Part shown: positions 16,535-26,192 of the stretch, piece by piece | Layout: the number at the start of each line of letters is the position of its first letter | Position numbering within the stretch: position 1 is the stretch's first letter | Assembly (NCBI RefSeq): GCF_016411825.1 | Contig: NZ_JAEKMH010000001.1 | Coordinates: 434,001-498,000 of the forward strand | DNA length: 64,000 bases | Source: Devosia sediminis | GTDB taxonomy: Bacteria; Pseudomonadota; Alphaproteobacteria; Rhizobiales; Devosiaceae | Reading direction: 5' to 3' | Program-made: the position numbers and the translations under genes | Notes under the pieces: generated by a model | Told to the model about the DNA's origin: nothing | Database searches by the model: none | The model's input: only the letters and a program-made list of their open reading frames with translations

Positions 16535-17398
16535 ATGCGTCTGATTATCGGTATTATCACCGTGTTCGCCTGTGTTTTCGGCGGTTATGCGGCGATGGGC
16601 GGGCATGTCGAAGTGCTCTGGCAACCCTTCGAATTCGTGATCATCCTCGGCGCGGCGATCGGCGCCTTCATCATCGCCAATGGTGGGCCGGTGCTCAAGG
16701 CCGTGCCATCCATGTTCGGCACGATGTTCAAGGGTCCGAAATACAACAAGACGGCCTACCTCGAACTGCTGGGCATGCAGTTCTCGATGTACAAGCTGAT
16801 CCAGCAGAAGGGCATTCTGGGGATCGAGCCGCATATCGAAGACCCGCACAACTCTACCCTGTTCAATGCCTTCCCGACCTTCGCCAAGAACCACCACGCG
16901 GTCGAATTCGTGTGTGATTACATGCGCATGGTTACGATGGGGTCCAACAATGTGCATGAGATGGATGCACTGATGGACGAGGAACTGGAAACTCATCACC
17001 AGGAGCAGGAACGTCTGGTCTCGGCCATGCAGGCCATTGCCGACGGTACGCCGGCGCTGGGCATCGTGGCCGCCGTGCTCGGCGTGATCAAGACCATGGG
17101 CGCCATTTCCGAGCCACCGGAAGTGCTCGGCCACCTGATCGGCGGCGCGCTCGTCGGTACGTTCTTCGGCGTGTTCGTGGCCTATGGCTTCTTCGGTCCG
17201 ATGGCCCAGTCGCTCAAGAGCACCTATGAGGCCGAGTCCAAGTATTTCCTGTCGCTCAAGGTCGGCCTGCTCGCCCATATCGGCGGGCAGCCGCCGGTGA
17301 TGGCGATCGAATTTGCCCGCAAGGCGCTGATGAGCGAAGTGCGGCCGACTTTCGCCGAAGTGGAAGCCAGCACGGCCGCGCTGCCGGCCACGACCTGA
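16535..17398 (+). CDS. motA: Flagellar stator protein MotA
   Basis: 287 residues, the inner-membrane ring of the proton-driven stator. It shows the four-helix MotA layout: MRLIIGIITVFACVFGGYAAMGGH, then the FEFVIILGAAIGAFIIANG helix, a long cytoplasmic loop (about 60-170) with charged residues for FliG contact, and the paired C-terminal helices containing DGTPALGIVAAVLGVIKTMG and LIGGALVGTFFGVFVAYGFFGP. The ATG at 16535 is the family start. motB follows 32 bp downstream. No other flagellar genes are in the window. Confidence 0.97.
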   Translation: MRLIIGIITVFACVFGGYAAMGGHVEVLWQPFEFVIILGAAIGAFIIANGGPVLKAVPSMFGTMFKGPKYNKTAYLELLGMQFSMYKLIQQKGILGIEPHIEDPHNSTLFNAFPTFAKNHHAVEFVCDYMRMVTMGSNNVHEMDALMDEELETHHQEQERLVSAMQAIADGTPALGIVAAVLGVIKTMGAISEPPEVLGHLIGGALVGTFFGVFVAYGFFGPMAQSLKSTYEAESKYFLSLKVGLLAHIGGQPPVMAIEFARKALMSEVRPTFAEVEASTAALPATT

Positions 17399-17430
17399 TC
17401 CCCGCCCTCAGACCAGACCGGTAAGCCAGA

Positions 17431-18351
17431 ATGGCGAATTACGACCAGCCGATCATCATCAAGAAGGTCAAGAAGGCCGCCCATGGCCACCATGGTGGCG
17501 CCTGGAAAATCGCTTACGCCGACTTCGTGACGGCGATGATGGCCTTCTTCCTGCTCATGTGGCTGATCAGCATGACCACGCCCGAGCAGAAAGAGGGCCT
17601 CGCCAACTATTTTGCGCCGGCTGCGCTCAGCATGACGACCAGCGGCGCCGGCGGGGTCATGGGCGGCAATGCCATGGACAATTCGGGCAACCAGATGTCC
17701 GGCTCGTCGGCCGATATCGTCGAGGACAAGCCGGCATCGCCGCAGAGTTCGGACGAGGGCACGGTGGAGACCCATATCGGCGGCCCGGCGCGTGAGCAGG
17801 GCAGCGAGATGCAGGCCAGCAGCGACAGCGAATTCAACCTCAAGTCGATCGACGCCGAGGCCTTCCACAGCGCTGCAGCCAGCATCAAGCAGGCCTGGCA
17901 GTCGCTGCCGGAAGTCACGCCGTTCATGGACAATCTGCTGGTCGAGGAAACCGAAGAGGGCCTCGACATTCAGATCGTCGATCAGCAGGGACGGCCGATG
18001 TTCCCGGAAGGATCGAAATACCCGCTCGAGCATACGCGCGCAGCCATTGCGGCTATCGGACCGATCCTGCAGCAGCTCAATGCGCAGGTGACGATTTCGG
18101 GGCATACGGCGGCCGGCGGTCGCTACGACAATCCGCGCTATGGCCCGTGGGAGCTTTCGGCCGACCGCGCCAATGTGGTGCGCTCGATCCTCGGGGAATT
18201 CGGCATGAGCGACGACCGTTTCAAGGCCGTGGCCGGCCGGGCGACGGACGAGCCGTTCTTCCCCAACGACCCTTACATGTCGGCCAATGAGCGGGTCCGC
18301 ATCACCGTGCTGCAGGCACCGCCGCCGGTGCCAGTCGGGCTGAAACCCTAG
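17431..18351 (+). CDS. motB: Flagellar stator protein MotB
   Basis: 306 residues. A basic N-terminus, one membrane helix with the proton-carrying Asp (D31 in YADFVTAMMAFFLLMW), the plug region after it, a low-complexity linker (about 75-130) and a C-terminal OmpA-like peptidoglycan-binding domain (about 180-300, with ISGHTAAGGRYDNPRYGPWELSADRA broken into the usual helix and strand). With MotA it forms the stator anchored to the cell wall. Confidence 0.97.
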   Translation: MANYDQPIIIKKVKKAAHGHHGGAWKIAYADFVTAMMAFFLLMWLISMTTPEQKEGLANYFAPAALSMTTSGAGGVMGGNAMDNSGNQMSGSSADIVEDKPASPQSSDEGTVETHIGGPAREQGSEMQASSDSEFNLKSIDAEAFHSAAASIKQAWQSLPEVTPFMDNLLVEETEEGLDIQIVDQQGRPMFPEGSKYPLEHTRAAIAAIGPILQQLNAQVTISGHTAAGGRYDNPRYGPWELSADRANVVRSILGEFGMSDDRFKAVAGRATDEPFFPNDPYMSANERVRITVLQAPPPVPVGLKP

Positions 18352-18499
18352 AGTTTGCCGGCGCCGCACAGGACGGCATTAACCCTGGCATCCGATGTGA
18401 CCCCAAGGCCTCAGCGTTGGCGGGTTGCGGTAAGACCAGGTTAACCGCTGGCGGCGCGAAGTTATCCCAAGCGGGGCAGAAGCCTCCTGGGGGAAAAGC

Positions 18500-19639
18500 A
18501 TGCGACTTGGCAATCTGGTTCTGGCCGCCCTGATGCTGGCGGCATCGAGCACGTCTGCGCTTGCCGAAGACTGGATCGCGGAACGCCTGCGCGGCAGTGT
18601 CATGCAGTTCGAAAATGGAAGCTGGGTGGCGCTCGAGCGCGGGGACGTCGTTCCGGACGGCCGCAAGATCCGCACCGCTGGCGATGGACGCCTGGAACTG
18701 GTGCGCGGCGCGGAACGCATCTCGCTCGACAGCAATACCGAAATCGCCGTTCGCGACGCGGGCGTCCAGAAGATGACAAGCGTGATCCAGACGTTGGGCA
18801 GCGTGACCATCGAGGCCGAGAGGCGCAACATCCAGCATTTTTCGGTGCAAACGCCGGTCCTGGCGGCGGTCGTCAAGGGCACACAGTTCACGGTGACCTA
18901 TCGCAACGGGGTGGCACGGGTGGATGTCGATCGCGGCGTGGTACAGGTGCAGGATGGCGGCCACGACATGGTGGTGGACATCACCGCCGGCCAGTCGGCC
19001 GCGGCGAGCCAGTCGGCGCCGCTCGATGTCAGCGGTCCTGGGTCCGAGCGCGCGGTGTTCCTGATCGATGGCGAAGTGGTTCCTGCCCCGGCGCGCGAGG
19101 CGGTGCTGAGTGGCGCGCTTGATGCTGCAGATGCCCTGGAGGCGACGAAAAACAGAACTGTGCCTCGCGACACCGCCGAGACACGAGACACCAGCCCGGC
19201 CAATGACAGCGGCAGTAGCGGTGACACCGGCAGCAGCACGTCTACCGGGGGTGGCATGACCAATTCCGGGAGTGGCAACGGGAATGCCGGTGGGAATGGC
19301 AACGGTCACGCCGGCGACAATGGGAATGGCAATTCTGGTGGAAGCGGCAACTCGGAGACCGGACACAGCAATGGCGGTGGAAACGGAAACTCAGGTGGCA
19401 ACGGCAATTCCGGCAACGGAAATGGCAATGCAAATTCTGGTCCGGGCAACAACAATGCCGGCGGGAACGGAAATGGGAATTCCGGCGGCAACGGCCATCG
19501 CAACAGCAATGCTGTGGGCAATGGCAATTCAGGCAATGGCAATGGGGTGAATGTCGGTGTGGACCTGGGTGTCGTCGCGGTCGACGTCGGCATAGGTGGC
19601 GGCAACGGTTTGAGGCTGGGCCTAGGCCTCGGCTACTAA
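18500..19639 (+). CDS. Secreted FecR-domain protein with Gly/Asn-rich tail
   Basis: 379 residues. Signal peptide (MRLGNLVLAALMLAASSTSALA), then a FecR beta domain (about 30-175: VALERGDVVPDGRKIRT, GAERISLDSNTEIAV, VLAAVVKGTQFTVTY). The segment from about 230 to 355 is almost entirely Gly, Asn and Ser in GNGN/GGNGNSG repeats, followed by a hydrophobic Gly/Val C-terminus. It has no TonB-receptor or ECF partner; instead it converges on a CHASE2-GGDEF-EAL gene with stops interlocked (19636-19639). FecR-domain proteins near CHASE2 sensors are a known association; the FecR part may be the periplasmic partner of the sensor. Confidence 0.85.
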   Translation: MRLGNLVLAALMLAASSTSALAEDWIAERLRGSVMQFENGSWVALERGDVVPDGRKIRTAGDGRLELVRGAERISLDSNTEIAVRDAGVQKMTSVIQTLGSVTIEAERRNIQHFSVQTPVLAAVVKGTQFTVTYRNGVARVDVDRGVVQVQDGGHDMVVDITAGQSAAASQSAPLDVSGPGSERAVFLIDGEVVPAPAREAVLSGALDAADALEATKNRTVPRDTAETRDTSPANDSGSSGDTGSSTSTGGGMTNSGSGNGNAGGNGNGHAGDNGNGNSGGSGNSETGHSNGGGNGNSGGNGNSGNGNGNANSGPGNNNAGGNGNGNSGGNGHRNSNAVGNGNSGNGNGVNVGVDLGVVAVDVGIGGGNGLRLGLGLGY

Positions 19640-21972
19640 CCCCACTTGCGATGCGGATCCTCGAGCAGGCGGGCCGACAGCTCCTCGCTCGAGATCGGTG
19701 GGCTGAAATAATAGCCCTGGCCATAGGTGCAGCCCATGGCCTCGAGGCGGGCAGCGCAGGCCGCGTCCTCGACGCCCTCGGCGATCGTCAGCTTTTCCAG
19801 CGAGGTCGACAGCCGGATCATGGCGGCGAGGAGATCAAGGTCCGCCTGCGTAGTGCGACCGCGCACGAAGCTCTGGTCGATCTTGACGGTCTCGAAGGGC
19901 AGCTCCCTGAAGTAGCTGAGCGACGCATAGCCGGTACCAAAGTCATCGATGGAGACGCGTAGGCCGAGCGTCTGCAAATGCCGGATATCGGCGCGGACTT
20001 GCGCCGGATCGGCGACGCGCTCGCTCTCGGTGATTTCGAGCTCGAGTCGATGGGCGGGAAGTCCGGACCGGCGCAAGGCGGCCTCTATGGTGGCGACAAA
20101 GCCATCGTGCTGGAACTGGATCGGCGAAATATTGACTGCGACCGTGATGGGGGAAGGCCAGAGCGTGGCGAGGCGGCAGGCCTCCCACAGGATCCAGCGG
20201 CCAAGATCGACGATGAGGCCGGTTTCTTCCGCCAGGGAAATGAATTCAACTGGAGAGATGGGACCCAGTTCGGGGTGGTTCCAGCGCACCAGGGTTTCCG
20301 CGCCGACGATCTCCCGGGACTTCAGATCGACCTGCGGCTGAAAAACCAGGTGCAACTGGTTGCGGTTCAGCGCCTGTCGCAGGTCGCGGTCGAGCCGTCG
20401 ATGCCGGTCCATGACTGCTTGGTCGCCCGGATCGAAGCCGCGAACCGCCACGCGCTCGGCGCGGGCCTGGATCACCGCGGTTTCAGCGCGATTGAGCAAG
20501 TCGCCGCGACTGGTCTCCCCGGCGGCATAGCCGGCAATGATGTCGACATGCAGCCTGTTGCCATCGACGGAGTAACTGCCTGAGAGCGTGCGGATGAGCT
20601 GGCGGGCGGCGGCAGCCAGCCGGCTGCTGTCGCCGTGGTCGCGGTCGGCGAGGGCAAAGCCGGCCGGCGCCGTGCGGGCGACTTCGGGGAAGCCTGAATG
20701 GAGCAGACGATGCGCGATCTGTGCGAGAAGGCGCTCGACGAGTTCGTGCCCAAGGGTAGCGCGCATCTCGTCCATGGCCTGGACGTACAGCACGATCATC
20801 ATGCGCGGTGCAGCCTCGGCAGGCAGGTCGACGAGCCCCTGCCGGGAAAGAAGGCCGGTGGCGGGATCGTGCGTCGCCAGATAGCGGAGGCGCTCCTGAG
20901 CAGCGCGGCGGGCGAGCAGATGATGGTAGCCATTGTCGGCCAGAGCCAGGCCGAGCAGGACGAGCAGCCCGGCATGCAGGCTTGCCGTCGAGACGATGAG
21001 ATGCGCGGCGCCATAGGCAAACAGCGCCAGCGCCTCCCCGACGATCGACACGCCGACGAGGAGGACGACGACCACCGGCATTTTCAGGCGGTGGCGGTAG
21101 ATCAAGAGGGCCGCGGCCAGTGCCAGCGTGACGAGAAAGCCCGGCAGAAGACCCAAGTTGGTAAGAATTCGCCCGGACTTGAGTGTTTCAAGCGCCATGG
21201 CCTGGAGCACCGGGCCTGGCACCACGCCGTAGCGCGGCACGGTGAAAAAGTCGCGCAGCTCGATGGCGCTGGCCCCGACGATAACCTGGCGCCCAGATAG
21301 CAGCGCGGGATCGACCCGCCCATAGAGCACGTCGGTGAAGCCGAAGCGCGGAATGCCGGCCATCTCGATGCTGAAATCGACCTCCAGCACGTCGGGGAGA
21401 TCGCGATCGAGCCGTGCGAGCGCGACGGCAAGGGCGGGGATGGCAGTTTCTCCATCCATGGCGGCGATCGGCAGGCCGTGGGCACGGCCGGTCAGAGGAT
21501 CGAGCAGGACGTTGACGAGGACAGGATCGGCAGCAGCGGCGAATTGGGGCAGCGGCCGGGAAAACGCCACATCGCCATCGGCCTGGAGCTGCGCGAAGGA
21601 GGCCAGCCAAGCATAGCCGCCGGCCTGTTCGAGGGCGGCGGTGAAGAGGGCGTCTCCGAACGGCTCGCTGGCACTGGAAAAGTCGATGTCGAAGGCGACG
21701 TCATCGACGCCTGCATCCATCAGCTTGTCCAGCAGGCTCGCGTAAAGCGATCTCGGCCAGGGCCAGACACCGATTTCGCCGAGGCTCTTGCTGTCGATCT
21801 GGATGACGACTGTGTCACCGCTGGCCGGAACGGTGTTGAGGCCAAGCCGCCAGTCGAGAATGCGGTTGTCGAGGGAGGCGAGCACACCGGCGAGAGCGAG
21901 CGCCAGCAACAGCAGCATTGCCGCCGCCGTCGTGCTCCACCGGATCAGTTGCCGCACCTGCGTTTTTCCCAC
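19636..21972 (-). CDS. CHASE2-GGDEF-EAL c-di-GMP phosphodiesterase
   Basis: 778 residues. N-terminal membrane helix, periplasmic CHASE2 domain (about 30-270, with VWPWPRSLYASLLDKL), three membrane helices (about 275-350), a GGDEF-type domain (about 365-505) that lacks the GGDEF signature (the place reads TAPAGFALA), and a C-terminal EAL domain (about 525-770). The EAL residues needed for catalysis are there: ETLVRW, NISPIQF, LEITES, DDFGTGYASL, KIDQSFV, AEGVED and QGYYFSPP. It should hydrolyse c-di-GMP in response to an envelope signal, with the degenerate GGDEF as a possible GTP sensor. It faces the secreted FecR protein tail to tail. Confidence 0.93.
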   Translation of the reverse strand: MGKTQVRQLIRWSTTAAAMLLLLALALAGVLASLDNRILDWRLGLNTVPASGDTVVIQIDSKSLGEIGVWPWPRSLYASLLDKLMDAGVDDVAFDIDFSSASEPFGDALFTAALEQAGGYAWLASFAQLQADGDVAFSRPLPQFAAAADPVLVNVLLDPLTGRAHGLPIAAMDGETAIPALAVALARLDRDLPDVLEVDFSIEMAGIPRFGFTDVLYGRVDPALLSGRQVIVGASAIELRDFFTVPRYGVVPGPVLQAMALETLKSGRILTNLGLLPGFLVTLALAAALLIYRHRLKMPVVVVLLVGVSIVGEALALFAYGAAHLIVSTASLHAGLLVLLGLALADNGYHHLLARRAAQERLRYLATHDPATGLLSRQGLVDLPAEAAPRMMIVLYVQAMDEMRATLGHELVERLLAQIAHRLLHSGFPEVARTAPAGFALADRDHGDSSRLAAAARQLIRTLSGSYSVDGNRLHVDIIAGYAAGETSRGDLLNRAETAVIQARAERVAVRGFDPGDQAVMDRHRRLDRDLRQALNRNQLHLVFQPQVDLKSREIVGAETLVRWNHPELGPISPVEFISLAEETGLIVDLGRWILWEACRLATLWPSPITVAVNISPIQFQHDGFVATIEAALRRSGLPAHRLELEITESERVADPAQVRADIRHLQTLGLRVSIDDFGTGYASLSYFRELPFETVKIDQSFVRGRTTQADLDLLAAMIRLSTSLEKLTIAEGVEDAACAARLEAMGCTYGQGYYFSPPISSEELSARLLEDPHRKWG

Positions 21973-22018
21973 CTCTGCAGGGTAGGGCAGAGAGGCTGAT
22001 ACGGCGTTAAGACGCTGA

Positions 22019-22486
22019 TTAAAGGTGGAGCTTGAAGCCCTCGTGGGTCATTTCGAAGCCGAGCTTGCGGTAGAAGCGATGTGCGTCGAGACGGATCTTG
22101 TTGGAGGTCAGTTGCACCATGCCGCAGCCGGCGACGCGGGCCTGCTCGATGGCCCAGAGCACCATTTCACTGCCCAGACCATTGCCGCGCTGGTCGGCGC
22201 GGATATGCACGTTTTCGAGGATGGCGCGCTTCATGCCGAAGCGGGAAAGGCCAGGGACTGTGCTGATCTGCAGCGTGCCGACGACTTCGCCATTCCGCTC
22301 GGCGACGATCAACCGTTCGCGCGGATCGGCGGTGATCTCGTCGAAGGCGGCGCGATAGCGGGGATCGCTCAGCGTGGCGCGGTCGAGCGGTGGCGTGTCG
22401 GCGCCACGGGCGTCACCGGAATGGCCGAGTTCGAGGATGGTGGCGATATCGTCGGGCGTGGCATCCCGGAAGGACAGGGCGGACAT
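22019..22486 (-). CDS. GNAT-family N-acetyltransferase
   Basis: 155 residues with the GNAT fold: N-terminal FRDATPDDIATILEL, the central strand VVGTLQISTVPG, the acetyl-CoA loop IRADQRGNGLGSEMVLWAIE (RxxGxG/A type) and the C-terminal FYRKLGFEMTHEG. Its ATG directly follows the stop of the ABC permease (TGAATG), so it is the last gene of a three-gene operon. Substrate unknown. Confidence 0.9.
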   Translation of the reverse strand: MSALSFRDATPDDIATILELGHSGDARGADTPPLDRATLSDPRYRAAFDEITADPRERLIVAERNGEVVGTLQISTVPGLSRFGMKRAILENVHIRADQRGNGLGSEMVLWAIEQARVAGCGMVQLTSNKIRLDAHRFYRKLGFEMTHEGFKLHL

Positions 22487-24025
22487 TCAGGGTTTTCTCG
22501 GTGCGATGAGTCGCGCCAAGCCTAGCACGCCGAGCGCCAGCACGGCCGGGCCAATGGCCAGGATAGAGCCCGCGGCCCAGAGAGCGCCGGTGGCCGCCCA
22601 GAGAATGGAGGAGAAAGCCTCGCTAAGGGTCGCGGCGCGCGACGCGACCTGGCGTCGACGGAACATGGAGCGCTTGGCAGTGACGCGGAACCAGAGCTGA
22701 ATGGCGGTGGAGGCCGAGGCGGCGACAAAGGCGCAGACCGCGGTGATGGCAGCCATGGGCGACGAGGCAATGGCCAGCAGCAGAAGCAGCGGGGCCAGCA
22801 CGGCGGCGATGACCGAGAGAACGGCCTCGATCTTGGCGCGCAGGATGGTGGATGGTGTGAGGGGCGCGGTGGCGACCAGATCATGCGCATCCTCGCCGGA
22901 GATGGCGAGCCAGGCGAGACCACCTGCCAATTGCCCGCAGGCCATGACGAGTACGGGAACGATGACGATGAACATACCGTCGCCCGCGCCGGAGCCGTAA
23001 TTTATCCAGAGCAGGAGGGCCGGCGGCACCAGGTAAAGAAGCTGCATCAGCGTCTGCGAGACCAGCCAGGGATCGCGCATGAGCAGTTTCCACTCCTTGC
23101 GGCGGAGGGCTTGGCGCTGGGTGGTCGGTGAGAAGGTGCGGGTCGAGGCGCGGCGCCGGCTGCCGACGCGGTCGAGTCCGGCGGTGGAAATTGCCAGGCT
23201 GCCATAACTGGGCGCGATCAGGGCGACCGTGGCAGCGAAAATGCTGAGGGCGAGGACCACCATGACGAGGGCCGGAACGGGGTCGCCAAGGGCGGCACGC
23301 GCCGGCAGCCATAGGAGGCTGGTGACGTCGGGAGCACCGGCAATCACCGCATCGGACTGGAGAATGTCCATGCGGGAGAAGCCGCCATGAGTGAGGATGG
23401 CTGCGGCCTGGATGCCGATGACGAAGCCTGCGCCGACAATGCCGGCGATGATCTGGGCAATGAGGCGGGTGCGTCGGGGACCAACGACGCGGAAGAGAAG
23501 GCGGGTGATCGCCATGGCAATGGCAACGGAAAGCGCAGCCAGCGCCGCCAGCACCAGGAAGGCGGAAAGCCAGCGCGGCCCATCCTGGATGGCGAGGGCA
23601 AGGACGAGGGGCGAGATCAGCAGCGCGCCGAGGGCCGCGGTGCTGACGAAAACGGCGCCGGCGCGGACGGCAAAGAGGCGATCGCTGGAGGTCGGCGAGG
23701 AGAGAATGAGATCAAGATCGGAACGGCCGTAATAGACGCGAGTCACGGCCTCGAGTGCCTGGGACAGGGTGACCGTCCAGAACAGGAGACCGGTGCCCGA
23801 TATGAGCACCAGCGTTTCCTTGTCGAGCACCACGCCGGCTTCGACCCAGGGCCGAATGGCGAACCAGGCGATCACCGCCATCAAGCCATAGACGAGAGCG
23901 CCGCCAACGACCCAACCAACAAGGCGCACACGGCGACCGCCGGTCATCATGGCGAGGGTGTCGCGCCAAGCGAGGCGGAATTCGTGCGCCGCGAGCCAGG
24001 GCAGGGAAGCGGGCGCGAAACTCAC
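22487..24025 (-). CDS. ABC transporter permease (ABC-2-like)
   Basis: 512 residues, strongly hydrophobic, with about 12 predicted membrane helices in two blocks, beginning with VGWVVGGALVYGLMAVIAWF. The first codon overlaps the stop of the ATP-binding gene (ATGA, 24022-24025), so the two are coupled and form one transporter, probably an exporter since no binding protein is encoded. The linker around residues 290-310 is basic (RVGSRRRASTRTFS). Substrate not evident; family naming is by layout more than by signature. Confidence 0.82.
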   Translation of the reverse strand: MSFAPASLPWLAAHEFRLAWRDTLAMMTGGRRVRLVGWVVGGALVYGLMAVIAWFAIRPWVEAGVVLDKETLVLISGTGLLFWTVTLSQALEAVTRVYYGRSDLDLILSSPTSSDRLFAVRAGAVFVSTAALGALLISPLVLALAIQDGPRWLSAFLVLAALAALSVAIAMAITRLLFRVVGPRRTRLIAQIIAGIVGAGFVIGIQAAAILTHGGFSRMDILQSDAVIAGAPDVTSLLWLPARAALGDPVPALVMVVLALSIFAATVALIAPSYGSLAISTAGLDRVGSRRRASTRTFSPTTQRQALRRKEWKLLMRDPWLVSQTLMQLLYLVPPALLLWINYGSGAGDGMFIVIVPVLVMACGQLAGGLAWLAISGEDAHDLVATAPLTPSTILRAKIEAVLSVIAAVLAPLLLLLAIASSPMAAITAVCAFVAASASTAIQLWFRVTAKRSMFRRRQVASRAATLSEAFSSILWAATGALWAAGSILAIGPAVLALGVLGLARLIAPRKP

Positions 24026-24777
24026 GCCGCGTCCTCGGCAGAGGACTGGCCCTGGGCGACGAGATCGAGGAAGATTTCCTCTAGAGTGGTTTCGCGGCCG
24101 ATGCGGGCGCGCAGTTGCGCGAGCGTCCCTTCGGCGATTAGGCGGCCGTCAGCGATGACGCCGATGCGCTCGGCCATGCGTTCGGCAACTTCGAGGATAT
24201 GCGTGGTCATGATGACGGTGACGCCCGATGCGGTGCGCTGGCGCAGCACGTCCTTGACTTGGCGCGCCGAGCCGGCGTCGAGGCCTGTCAGCGGTTCGTC
24301 GAGGATGATGAGATCGGGATCGTGGACCAGGGCGCCAGCGAGCGCCACCTTTTGCAGCATACCCTTGGAAAAGCCGCCGCAGAGTTCGTTGGCATGGGGT
24401 GCGAGGTCAAGCCAGTCGATGAGCTCGTGGGCGGAGGCCTTGGCGCGGACGGGCTCGACCTGCCAGAGGCCGGCGACGAAATCGAGATATTCGAGCGGGG
24501 TCAGGCGGTCGTACACCATGGGCTCGTCGGAGACCCAGGCCATGCGACGTTTGGCCGCCACGGGATCGGCTAGGGCATCGACGCCCAGAACCGTGATCGA
24601 GCCGGCGTCAGGGCGCAAGAGGCCCGCAACCATGCGCAGAATGGTGGTCTTGCCCGCGCCATTCGGCCCCAACAGGGCGTAAAACTCACCCGGACGGATG
24701 GTGAGGTCGACGCCCCTGACGACCGGACGCTCGAAACTCTTGGTGAGGCCGGAGAGGGCGAGGGCGGAGGTGGGCAT
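24022..24777 (-). CDS. ABC transporter ATP-binding protein
   Basis: 251 residues with Walker A GPNGAGKTT, a Q-loop near WVSDEPMVYDRLT, signature FSKGMLQKV in place of LSGGQ (common in ABC-2 exporters), Walker B LIILDEPLTGLD and the H-loop TTHILEVAE. First gene of the operon with the permease (4-bp overlap) and the GNAT enzyme. Divergent from the MFS transporter gene. Confidence 0.93.
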   Translation of the reverse strand: MPTSALALSGLTKSFERPVVRGVDLTIRPGEFYALLGPNGAGKTTILRMVAGLLRPDAGSITVLGVDALADPVAAKRRMAWVSDEPMVYDRLTPLEYLDFVAGLWQVEPVRAKASAHELIDWLDLAPHANELCGGFSKGMLQKVALAGALVHDPDLIILDEPLTGLDAGSARQVKDVLRQRTASGVTVIMTTHILEVAERMAERIGVIADGRLIAEGTLAQLRARIGRETTLEEIFLDLVAQGQSSAEDAA

Positions 24778-24965
24778 GGAAAATCCGGATCGGAGGACTG
24801 GCGAAACACTAGTGGGCAGGAGTTTCGCGGCGGTTTATCGGCAGTGTTAAGATTTGCTGCTGCCCGGCTGGCGCAGGGAAGGTGTGCGGGGGCCACGATT
24901 GCCGGACTCGAACTGACATTTTAGTTGTTCGCCAATGGCGTAGCACTGCCTTGTCGGAGATTTCA

Positions 24966-26183
24966 TTGTCTATCCCTATCCAGCCGGCGGCGAGCCCGCT
25001 CGCGACCAAACTGGCCATCTTCGCCATGGCCATCGGCTCGTTTGCCATCGGTACGGGCGAATTCGCCATCATGGGCCTCCTGCCCAATCTCGCGGGTGAC
25101 CTGCAAATCACCGAGCCGGAGGCGGGCCATGTGATCAGCGCCTATGCGCTGGGCGTGGTGGTGGGGGCTCCGGTCATTGCTGTCCTCTTCGCGCGCTTTG
25201 CCCGCAAGCCGATGGTCATATCGCTGATGGCGCTGTTTGCGCTGGGCAATTTTGGTAGTGCCATGGCGCCGGATTACTGGTCGCTGATGGCCCTGCGCTT
25301 CGTATCGGGCCTGCCGCATGGCGCCTATTTCGGCATTGCCGCGCTGATCGCTGCTTCCATGGTGGACCACGGCTACCGCGCTCGCGCGGTGGGTCGAGTA
25401 ATGCTGGGCTTGACGCTGGCGACGCTGATCGGCATGCCGGTCGCTACTTGGATGGGGCAGGGCGTTGGCTGGCGGCCGACCTTTGCGGTGGTCGGCGGCA
25501 TCGCCACGGTGGCTGCGGTCATGGTGCTGCGATTCGTTCCGCTCATTGCAGTCAGCGAAGGGGCGAGCCCCTTGCGAGAGCTGGGGGCGCTGAAGCGTCC
25601 ACAGGTGTGGCTGACGCTTGGCATCTGCGCCATCGGCTGCGGCGGCATGTTCTCGGTCTTCACCTATGTGGTGCCGATGCTGACCGAGGTGACCGGCATT
25701 GCCACTGGCTGGGTGCCGGCGGTGCTGGCGCTGTTCGGCGTCGGCATGACGCTGGGCAATGTCATCGGTGCAAGGATGGCTGACCGGGCGCTGATGCCAA
25801 CCATTGGCGGCATGCTGGTGTTCAATATCGTCAGCCTCGGGGCGGTGCCGTTCCTCGCCCTCTACTGGCCGACCGCGGCGCTCAGTGTGTTGATGGTCGG
25901 GTTCACCGTGGCCATCGGTACCGCATTGCAGACGCGGTTGATGGACGTGGCGGCCGACGGCCAGACGCTGGCCGCCTCGCTCAACCATGCGGCCTTCAAC
26001 ATCGCCAATGCGCTGGGTGCGCTGCTGGGCGGTGCGGCGATCGCCGCCGGCTATGGCTGGACGTCCACCGGGCCGGTCGGAGCGCTAATGGCGGTGGGTG
26101 GCGTGGTGCTGTTCGCTTGGTCGGTGTGGCTGGAGCGGCGGGATCGGGATGCGCCCAATGACGGCGTGCCAATGGCAGCCTGA
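24966..26183 (+). CDS. MFS exporter (DHA1, AraJ/Cmx-like)
   Basis: 405 residues, 12 predicted membrane helices. The first helix carries FAIGTGEFAIMGLLPNLA, the motif typical of the AraJ/YdhP/CmlA branch of drug and sugar exporters, followed by the loop motif VISAYALGVVVGAPVI and RKPMVISLMALFALGN. The start is a TTG at 24966 with GGAGA five bases upstream; a GTG 84 bp earlier lacks a ribosome site and adds a non-family leader. Substrate unknown. A terminator follows, shared with the ohr gene from the other side. Confidence 0.9.
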   Translation: MSIPIQPAASPLATKLAIFAMAIGSFAIGTGEFAIMGLLPNLAGDLQITEPEAGHVISAYALGVVVGAPVIAVLFARFARKPMVISLMALFALGNFGSAMAPDYWSLMALRFVSGLPHGAYFGIAALIAASMVDHGYRARAVGRVMLGLTLATLIGMPVATWMGQGVGWRPTFAVVGGIATVAAVMVLRFVPLIAVSEGASPLRELGALKRPQVWLTLGICAIGCGGMFSVFTYVVPMLTEVTGIATGWVPAVLALFGVGMTLGNVIGARMADRALMPTIGGMLVFNIVSLGAVPFLALYWPTAALSVLMVGFTVAIGTALQTRLMDVAADGQTLAASLNHAAFNIANALGALLGGAAIAAGYGWTSTGPVGALMAVGGVVLFAWSVWLERRDRDAPNDGVPMAA

Positions 26184-26192
26184 GAAAACGAA

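Noticed and set aside
19240-19560. Possible CRISPR or minisatellite in the FecR gene
   Set aside because: The repeats are irregular GGN/AAT codon strings encoding Gly-Asn, in frame, with no constant repeat and spacer.
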